Shown piece after piece: positions 6,643 through 11,484 of a DNA stretch of 11,484 nt. Made by a program: the position numbers and the translations under genes. This DNA comes from Thioalkalivibrio sp. (GTDB lineage Bacteria > Pseudomonadota > Gammaproteobacteria > Ectothiorhodospirales > Ectothiorhodospiraceae). The stretch spans positions 1 through 11,484 of the forward strand of contig SKQM01000190.1 in NCBI GenBank assembly GCA_007119005.1. The letters run 5' to 3'. Positions within the stretch are counted from its first letter, which is position 1. Each line of letters starts with the position of its first letter. The notes beneath the pieces are model-generated. The model searched no databases. It was not told the origin of the DNA and was given only the letters and a program-made list of their open reading frames with translations.

Positions 6643-7821
6643 ATGTCCCGAACCTGGCTGTTCACCTCCGAGTCCGTCTCTGACGGACATCCGGACAAGC
6701 TTGCCGATCGCATCTCCGATGCGGTGCTGGACCGGTGCCTGGAGATCGACCCGAATGCAAAGGTGGCCTGCGAGTGCCTGCTGACCGCGGGGCTGGTGGT
6801 CCTGGCAGGTGAATTCCGTCTGGCCGGGACCGGGGGTCTGGAGACCGTCCGCGGAGAACTCGAACATCGGGTTCGGCAGCTGCTGCGGGATACCGGCTAT
6901 CACGGCGGATTTCCGGGCATCGATCCGGACCGTTGCGAGGTGCTCATCCGCATCCACGGCCAGTCGGTCCAGATCGCCAAGGGTGTCGAGCGTGGCGGCG
7001 GCATTCTCGGGGCCGGTGACCAGGGACTGATGTTCGGCTATGCCTGCGACGAAACACCGGAGCTCATGCCGCTCCCGATCCAGCTGGCGCATCGGCTGAT
7101 GCGGCGCCAGCGCGATCTGCGGCAGCGGCGGGAATTCGACTGGCTGCGGCCGGATGCAAAATCCCAGGTCTCGATCCGTTACCGGGACGACCGGCCGGAG
7201 GCGGTGGAAACGGTCGTCCTCTCCACCCAGCTCCAGGGTTCGATTTCGGACGCCGAGGTCGAGGAGGCGGTGATCCGCCACCTGATCGAACCCGTCGTTC
7301 CCGAGGACCTGCGCGCGCCCGGCATGCGCTGCCTGGTCAACCCGGCGGGGCGTTTCGAGATCGGCGGCCCCGAGGGCGATACCGGCCTCACCGGACGCAA
7401 GATCATCGTCGACACCTACGGCGCCAGCTGCCCGCACGGGGGTGGCGCCTTTTCCGGCAAGGATCCCACCAAGGTGGACCGATCAGCCGCCTACGCGGCC
7501 CGGTGGGTCGCGAAACACCTGGTCGCCGCCGGGGCCGCGAGCCGCTGCACCGTGCAGCTCGCGTACGCCATTGGGCGTCCGGAACCGGTGTCGATCCGCG
7601 TGAACGGCCACGGGACCGCCGTGGTGCCCGAGGAACGGCTGGTCGAGGCGGTGCAGCAGGTCTTCGACCTGTCCCCGGCCGGGATCATTCGTGACCTCGA
7701 CCTGCGTCGGCCGATCTACTCGGCCACCGCCGCCTTCGGCCATTTCGGGCGGGAGGAACCGGGGTTCAGCTGGGAACGCACCGACCGACTCGACGCGGTG
7801 CGCGCGGCGCTGGGGCGCTGA
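6643..7821 (+). CDS. metK: S-adenosylmethionine synthetase, divergent form
   Basis: Methionine adenosyltransferase making SAM from ATP and methionine in the cytosol. The 392-residue product covers all three domains of the family (E. coli 384). Catalytic and substrate residues are retained: GHPDK at 15-19 (His16), Glu57, Gln107, GAGDQGLMFGY at 123-133, DAKSQ at 171-175, GLTGRKIIVDTYG at 248-260, and GGGAFSGKDPTKVDRSAAYAAR at about 266-287 forming the phosphate-binding region. Several normally near-invariant segments differ: GEITTSA of E. coli is GEFRLAG, the next helical segment is about seven residues longer, and QSPDINQGVD is QSVQIAKGVE, so Asp becomes Gln110. The start is ATG 6643 with a weak GAGA upstream. 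Only 29 bases separate it from the parvulin gene, leaving no room for a SAM riboswitch. It converges on sufA. Confidence 0.94.
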   Translation: MSRTWLFTSESVSDGHPDKLADRISDAVLDRCLEIDPNAKVACECLLTAGLVVLAGEFRLAGTGGLETVRGELEHRVRQLLRDTGYHGGFPGIDPDRCEVLIRIHGQSVQIAKGVERGGGILGAGDQGLMFGYACDETPELMPLPIQLAHRLMRRQRDLRQRREFDWLRPDAKSQVSIRYRDDRPEAVETVVLSTQLQGSISDAEVEEAVIRHLIEPVVPEDLRAPGMRCLVNPAGRFEIGGPEGDTGLTGRKIIVDTYGASCPHGGGAFSGKDPTKVDRSAAYAARWVAKHLVAAGAASRCTVQLAYAIGRPEPVSIRVNGHGTAVVPEERLVEAVQQVFDLSPAGIIRDLDLRRPIYSATAAFGHFGREEPGFSWERTDRLDAVRAALGR

Positions 7822-7826
7822 AAGAA

Positions 7827-7866
7827 GAACCCGGCGCGGGTGCCACCCCGCGGGGCACCCGGGTTC
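7827..7866. terminator. Probable bidirectional terminator between metK and sufA
   Basis: This 43-base convergent gap holds nested inverted repeats: GAACCCGG (7827-7834) with CCGGGTTC (7859-7866), and an alternative inner stem GGGTGCC (7838-7844) with GGCACCC (7854-7860). The right arm overlaps the sufA stop codon. No clean T tract follows on either strand, so the function as an intrinsic terminator is probable only from position and stem strength. Confidence 0.5.
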
Positions 7867-8248
7867 ACCCGACCGAGAAGCTCTCGCCGCAGCCGCACTC
7901 GGCGGTCACGTTCGGATTGTTGAAGACCAGGTGACGGGTCAGGCCTTCCGAGACGAAGTCGATCTCCGTGCCGTGCACGAAGCTGAAGCTCTTTTCGTCC
8001 ACGTAGATGTCCAGGCCATCCGCGACGTGGAAGATCATGTCGTCGTCGCGCGCCTCTCTCACCAGATCGACCACGTACATCCAGCCGGAACAGCCGGTGC
8101 GCTTGACCTCCAGCCGGAACCCGATGGCGCTCGGGTCCGACTCCATCTGCTTGAGGATGTGCCGCGTGGCCTTTTCGGTCGCACGGACGCGATCCGCCTC
8201 GGGAACCGCAGCGGCGGTGTTGCTGCTCTCAACGGCCAATGTGGTCAT
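7865..8248 (-). CDS. sufA: A-type Fe-S carrier protein (SufA/IscA/HesB family)
   Basis: A-type carrier that receives [2Fe-2S] or [4Fe-4S] clusters from the SUF scaffold and hands them to apoproteins in the cytosol. The 127-residue product carries the three cluster-ligand cysteines: Cys53 in RTGCSGWMY and Cys118/Cys120 in CGCGESF near the end. GTEIDFVSEGL and FNNPNV are typical of the SufA/IscA branch; ErpA proteins differ there, so I prefer sufA, supported by its operon. The N-terminus has a roughly 20-residue extension (MTTLAVESSNTAAAVPEADR) over short family members. ATG at 8248 has AGGAGA about nine bases upstream. It follows the Rieske gene by 51 bases and is last in the visible suf operon. 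It could act as a general rather than SUF-dedicated carrier. Confidence 0.9.
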   Translation of the reverse strand: MTTLAVESSNTAAAVPEADRVRATEKATRHILKQMESDPSAIGFRLEVKRTGCSGWMYVVDLVREARDDDMIFHVADGLDIYVDEKSFSFVHGTEIDFVSEGLTRHLVFNNPNVTAECGCGESFSVG

Positions 8249-8299
8249 CGACTGACTCTCCTAATCAATGTGAAAATCGCGCGCGGTTCCGCAGCGCTC

Positions 8300-8620
8300 T
8301 CAATCCCAGCGATCGTCCCGGACCTGCACGACGCCGTCCTGCACGCGCACCGGGAAGGTCGTCAGCGGCTCGTAGGCGGGCGCACTCAACGCCGCGCCAG
8401 TGCGCAGGCAGAACTCCGCCCCGTGCTGGGGGCAGGTGATGCGGTCACCCTTCACCTCACCGCCGGCCATCGGGTACTCCTCGTGGGAGCACATGTCCTC
8501 GATCGCGTAAAAACCGCCCTCGACGTTGAAGACCAGGATCGGCACATCGTCGACGTCCACCGCCCGGTACGAACCTGGCTCGATCTCGCCGTCCCCGGCA
8601 ACGTCGACCCAGTCGCTCAT
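8300..8620 (-). CDS. Rieske-type [2Fe-2S] ferredoxin in the suf operon
   Basis: Small soluble electron carrier with a Rieske [2Fe-2S] centre. The 106-residue product has the complete ligand set C-x-H-x16-C-x2-H: Cys44 and His46 in MCSHEEYP, Cys63 and His66 in TCPQHGAEF. The spacing and length match ferredoxins of the dioxygenase-associated and NirD-like group, with no membrane segment. There is no oxygenase or reductase gene beside it. Its start overlaps the sufT stop by one base (TGATG), implying coupled translation, and sufA follows by 51 bases, so a role in Fe-S assembly, such as electron supply for cluster building or repair, is a reasonable inference but not shown by sequence. Confidence 0.92.
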   Translation of the reverse strand: MSDWVDVAGDGEIEPGSYRAVDVDDVPILVFNVEGGFYAIEDMCSHEEYPMAGGEVKGDRITCPQHGAEFCLRTGAALSAPAYEPLTTFPVRVQDGVVQVRDDRWD

Positions 8621-9165
8621 CAGAACATCCCCGTCTGCAGACGCGCGGCCTCGGTCATGCGCGAGGCATCCCAAGGCGGGTCGAAGACGACTTCGACCTG
8701 CGCCTCCTCGACCGTGGGAACCTCCATCACCCGCTGCCACACATCGTTCGCGATGACGTTGCCCATCCCGCAACCGGGAGCCGTCAGCGTCATGTCGATC
8801 GACACGCTGCGCCCGCCATGTTCGTTGCGCTCGATCTCGCAACGGTAGATCAGGCCCAGATCAACGATGTTGATCGGGATCTCCGGGTCGTAGCAGCCGC
8901 GCATCTGATCCCAGATCAGCTTTTCCACCTCCTCGTCGGAGGCGTCCTCCGGCAACTCCGGCCTGGGGGTCGGCTCCTTGCCCAGCGCGTCGGCGTCCTT
9001 CGCGTCGATCCGGAACAGCCGGCCCTGCGCGGTCACGGTGTAGCTGCCGCCGAGGGCCTGAACGAGACCGACCTCGCCGCCCTCCCCGATCATCACCCGT
9101 TGCCCTCCTGGCACGGAGATGGCCGGGCAGTCCCGGCTGAGCTTGATCATTTCCTGAACCTGCAT
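8620..9165 (-). CDS. sufT: SUF system maturation protein SufT (DUF59)
   Basis: SufT is a DUF59/MIP18-family protein that assists maturation of Fe-S proteins; it is an auxiliary factor and not a scaffold. The 181-residue product has the family's N-terminal part (about 1-60, with VPGGQRVMIGEGGEVGLVQALGGSYTV) that distinguishes SufT from shorter DUF59 proteins. The DUF59 domain spans about 78-180 with DPEIPINIVDLGLIY (93-107), TLTAPGCGMG containing the conserved Cys132, and FDPPWDASRMTEAARLQTGM at the end. ATG at 9165 has GAGGAG about ten bases upstream. It starts 44 bases after sufD; sufS, often found in this position, is missing. Its stop overlaps the Rieske start. Confidence 0.93.
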   Translation of the reverse strand: MQVQEMIKLSRDCPAISVPGGQRVMIGEGGEVGLVQALGGSYTVTAQGRLFRIDAKDADALGKEPTPRPELPEDASDEEVEKLIWDQMRGCYDPEIPINIVDLGLIYRCEIERNEHGGRSVSIDMTLTAPGCGMGNVIANDVWQRVMEVPTVEEAQVEVVFDPPWDASRMTEAARLQTGMF

Positions 9166-9209
9166 GACCTCGTTTCTCCTCGTGGCTGCGCTGCGCGCGA
9201 TCTTAACCG

Positions 9210-10547
9210 TTAACCGATGACGTCCATCGCACCAGCCTCGGGGAGGCGTGCCGCGAGCCGGCGCTCGATACTGGTGCGCACGGGCGCCAGCTCCATGCGC
9301 TCCAGCACCTCGTCCGCAAAGGCAAAGACCAGCATCCCGCGCGCCGACTCGGCGTCGATGCCACGGCTACGCAGATAGTACAGCGAGGTCTCGTCGAGCT
9401 GGCCAACGGTCGCCCCGTGGGCGCACTTCACGTCGTCGGCGTAGATCTCCAATTCCGGTTTGGTGTCGATTTCGGCGTTCGGTGAGAGCAGCAGGTTCGC
9501 GCTGTGCTGCTGCGCGTCGGTCTTCTGCGCACCACGTTCCACCAGCACCCGACCCTTGAAGACACCACGCCCGTGGCCCTGACCGATACCGCGGTACTGC
9601 TCACGGCTGGTCGTATGCGGCGAGGAATGGTGCACGCGGGTGTGGGTGTCCACGTGCTGGCGGCCGCCGACCAGGAACAGGCCGTTCAGCTCAATTTCCG
9701 AACCCGGCTCGGTGAGGTCGATGTTCAGGTCGTGCCGCACCAGGCGACCACCCAGATTGACGTTGTGCGAGGTCACACGGCTGTCCCGACGCTGCTGCAC
9801 GAACACGCTGCCGACGTGATACGCGCTGTCGGCGTGGTCCTGAACCAGGTAGTGGCGGACCTGCGCGCCGGCCTCGGCCCGCAGTTCGGTCACGGTGTTG
9901 GTGAACCCGCTGGCTCCCTCGAGATCGGCGTAGTGCTCGATGATGGTCACCTCGGCGCCCTCGGCAGCCTGCACCAGAATGCGCGGGTGACTCCAGGTCG
10001 CCGGGCTGCCCGCGGCACCCACGAGCAACAGGTGAATCGGGCGTTCGAGCCGTACACCCTTGCCCAGCAGGATCACCGCCCCGTCGCTCATGAACGCCAT
10101 GTTCGCGGCGGCGAAACTGGAAAAGCGATCATGCGCGAGAGTGCCGAGCAGCGGCTCCAGGCGAGCCGCGTCGCCGCCGAGCATTGCGGAAAGGCTCTGC
10201 ACCGTTGCCCCTTCCGGCAGGTCGTTGAGATCCGAGAACTCGGCGCGGAACCGGCCGTCCACGAAGACCATCCGGTAGGCATCCAGGCCCTCGAAGCCGA
10301 GACCCGCGAGCGCATCGGAGGCAACCGGCACGTCGGTCGCGGTGGTCGCGAACGGCTTCGTCGCGATCGGTCGCACGTTCGTGTACTTCCACTCCTCCTG
10401 ACGCGGATCGGGGAAGCCCGCATCGGCGAAGCGCTGCGCCGCACCGCGGCGGCGGCCGGCCAGCCACTCGGGAAGCTCCGCCGGCAGGCCGTCCCGCACC
10501 TGCCGCAGCTGTTCGGCGTAGTGCTGACTCAGGGCATTCGCGCTCAT
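9210..10547 (-). CDS. sufD: Fe-S cluster assembly protein SufD
   Basis: SufD pairs with SufB and the SufC ATPase in the SufBC2D scaffold that assembles nascent Fe-S clusters. The 445-residue product has the helical N-terminus (about 1-95, including RQEEWKYTNVRP), then the right-handed beta-helix, and a helical C-terminus that binds SufC. DDVKCAHGATVGQLDE near 371-386 supplies Cys375 and His377, matching the conserved KCxHG of SufD where a cluster-site histidine is known in E. coli. GLFLVGGRQHVDTHTRVHH and the GRGVFKGRVLVERGAQKTDAQQ region are also characteristic. ATG at 10547 overlaps the sufC stop as ATGA and has a strong GAGGAGG just upstream, so coupled translation is likely. Confidence 0.95.
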   Translation of the reverse strand: MSANALSQHYAEQLRQVRDGLPAELPEWLAGRRRGAAQRFADAGFPDPRQEEWKYTNVRPIATKPFATTATDVPVASDALAGLGFEGLDAYRMVFVDGRFRAEFSDLNDLPEGATVQSLSAMLGGDAARLEPLLGTLAHDRFSSFAAANMAFMSDGAVILLGKGVRLERPIHLLLVGAAGSPATWSHPRILVQAAEGAEVTIIEHYADLEGASGFTNTVTELRAEAGAQVRHYLVQDHADSAYHVGSVFVQQRRDSRVTSHNVNLGGRLVRHDLNIDLTEPGSEIELNGLFLVGGRQHVDTHTRVHHSSPHTTSREQYRGIGQGHGRGVFKGRVLVERGAQKTDAQQHSANLLLSPNAEIDTKPELEIYADDVKCAHGATVGQLDETSLYYLRSRGIDAESARGMLVFAFADEVLERMELAPVRTSIERRLAARLPEAGAMDVIG

Positions 10548-11296
10548 GCCGCCTCCTCGATGATGCCCTGGTAGCCGCTCCGCTCGAGCTCCTGGGCCAG
10601 GGTCTTGTCGCCGGACTTGATGATGCGGCCAGCGGACAGGACGTGGACGAAATCGGGTTCGATGTGGCTCAGCAACCGCTGGTAGTGAGTGACCAGCACG
10701 ATCGCACGATCCGGGGAACGCAGCTTGTTCACCCCCTCCGACACAACCTTGAGCGCATCGATGTCGAGGCCGGAATCGGTCTCGTCGAGCAGCGCGAGCT
10801 TCGGCTCCAGCACCAGCATCTGCAGGATTTCGTTGCGCTTCTTTTCACCGCCGGAGAAGCCGACGTTAACCGCGCGGTGCAGGAAGCTCTCGTCCATCTG
10901 CATCATCTGCAGCTTCTCGCGCACCAGCTTCAGGAACTGGAAGGTGTCGGCCTCCGGCTCGCCCCGATGCTTGCGCTGGGCGTTGTAGGCCTCCTTCAGC
11001 AGGTAGATGTTCTTCACGCCCGGGATCTCCACCGGGTACTGGAACCCGAGCAGCAGCCCTTCGCGAGCCCGTTCCTCGGGCTCGAGCTCGAACAGGTCCT
11101 TGCCCTGGTATTCGACGGTTCCGCCGGTCACCTCGTAGCCGTCGCGGCCACCGAGCACCTGGCAGAGCGTGCTCTTGCCCGAGCCGTTCGGCCCCATGAT
11201 CGCGTGGACCTCGCCGGGCCTGACCTCGAGGTCGATGCCCTTGAGGATGGGAGTCCCGTTCTCCACCCGGGCCTGCAGGTTGTTGATCTTCAGCAT
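10544..11296 (-). CDS. sufC: Fe-S cluster assembly ATPase SufC
   Basis: SufC is the ABC-type ATPase that drives conformational change of the SufBC2D scaffold. From ATG at 11296 the product has 250 residues and starts MLKINNL, aligned with E. coli SufC. It contains Walker A GPNGSGKST at 35-43, the Q-loop in FQYPVEIPGV (Gln86), the signature FSGGEKKR at 147-154, Walker B LALLDE ending Glu172, the SGLDIDALK D-loop and the switch His204 in VTHYQR. An in-frame ATG at 11317 would add MTQENTA; both starts have Shine-Dalgarno-like sequence (AGGAG and GGAGG), so the homologous start is preferred without certainty. The gene overlaps sufD by four bases. sufB would normally lie upstream but is not visible. 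Confidence 0.95.
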   Translation of the reverse strand: MLKINNLQARVENGTPILKGIDLEVRPGEVHAIMGPNGSGKSTLCQVLGGRDGYEVTGGTVEYQGKDLFELEPEERAREGLLLGFQYPVEIPGVKNIYLLKEAYNAQRKHRGEPEADTFQFLKLVREKLQMMQMDESFLHRAVNVGFSGGEKKRNEILQMLVLEPKLALLDETDSGLDIDALKVVSEGVNKLRSPDRAIVLVTHYQRLLSHIEPDFVHVLSAGRIIKSGDKTLAQELERSGYQGIIEEAA

Positions 11297-11345
11297 GGCT
11301 GTGTTCTCCTGGGTCATTTCCTGTTTGCCTCCCGCCGTCTTGCGG

Positions 11346-11484
11346 TCAGGCGTATGAATGGTTGGTTCCGGTCAGTGATCCGTCGTGGGCACACTGGGCG
11401 TCGCCAAAACGGCGCGCCGCCAGGCCGCGTTTTCCATCGCGAGTTCGCGCACCCGGAAGATCAAAGCCTCGAGTCCCGCGCGCC
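11346..11484 (-). CDS. C-terminal end of an unrecognised protein upstream of sufC
   Basis: A reading frame enters from the right edge and ends at TGA 11348-11346, 28-49 bases before the two candidate sufC starts. The visible 45 residues include LEALIFRVRELAMENAAWRRRFG, a charged leucine-containing stretch likely to be helical, then a short tail ending TNHSYA. Most codons end in G or C, as in neighbouring genes, and better than the competing frames, but the segment is short. It does not resemble the C-terminus of SufB (which ends in a conserved helix around LPLEFAVEAxxLL), although SufB is the usual neighbour. I do not recognise a family; it may be a small extra suf-operon gene or non-coding. 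Confidence 0.4.
   Translation of the reverse strand, partial: ARGTRGFDLPGARTRDGKRGLAARRFGDAQCAHDGSLTGTNHSYA

Noticed and set aside
6193..7437. 414-residue minus-strand open frame opposite metK and the parvulin gene
   Set aside because: Spans two genuine plus-strand genes; composition and length are explained by the GC-rich antisense frame.
9203..9216. Two adjacent TTAACCG copies at the sufD stop
   Set aside because: A 7-base tandem of this kind, partly constrained by the stop codon, can arise by chance and has no matching partner nearby.
9504..10574. 356-residue plus-strand open frame opposite sufD
   Set aside because: Antisense shadow of sufD, whose motifs are unambiguous.
11354..11484. 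Plus-strand open frame starting MNGWFRSV at the right edge
   Set aside because: Lies against the direction of the suf operon, has no Shine-Dalgarno signal and reads as arginine-rich shadow sequence; the minus frame has better codon use.

Overview
The window is GC-rich, compact bacterial chromosome. Closely spaced genes, an Smc-ScpAB type condensin pair, a YciO/YciI/DUF945 (YdgA-like) gene set and a SUF iron-sulfur operon point to a gammaproteobacterium. Overall character suggests a halo/alkaliphilic or sulfur-oxidising lineage such as Ectothiorhodospiraceae; that placement is inference from gene content and composition and was not checked by search.

Left block, minus strand (53-5066, read right to left): yciO, a DUF945/YdgA-like membrane-anchored protein, trpS, scpA and scpB. 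From the DUF945 gene to scpB the spacing is tight (39 bp, 10 bp, then a 4-bp ATGA overlap), which looks like one operon; rluB commonly follows scpB but would lie beyond the left edge. The TrpRS is the long type and carries four C-terminal cysteines in the arrangement of the [4Fe-4S] TrpRS of Thermotoga maritima.

The 357-bp divergent gap between yciO and yciI holds a REP/BIME-like palindromic array: three near-identical 57-bp tandem units flanked by two inverted, diverged copies whose hairpin stems show compensatory changes.

Central block, plus strand (5424-7821): yciI, a parvulin (PpiC) lipoprotein with a Cys-Asp N-terminus, and a noticeably divergent metK. A GC-rich inverted repeat separates metK from the convergent right block.

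Right block, minus strand (7865-11484): sufC-sufD-sufT-Rieske ferredoxin-sufA, preceded at the window edge by the C-terminus of an unrecognised protein. SufC and SufD build the SufBCD scaffold (SufB is not in the window), SufT is an Fe-S maturation helper, and the A-type carrier SufA delivers clusters. The cysteine desulfurase SufS and a SufE/SufU partner, often between sufD and sufT, are absent here. The genomic proximity of Fe-S assembly genes to a putative Fe-S TrpRS is noteworthy but does not by itself show a functional link.
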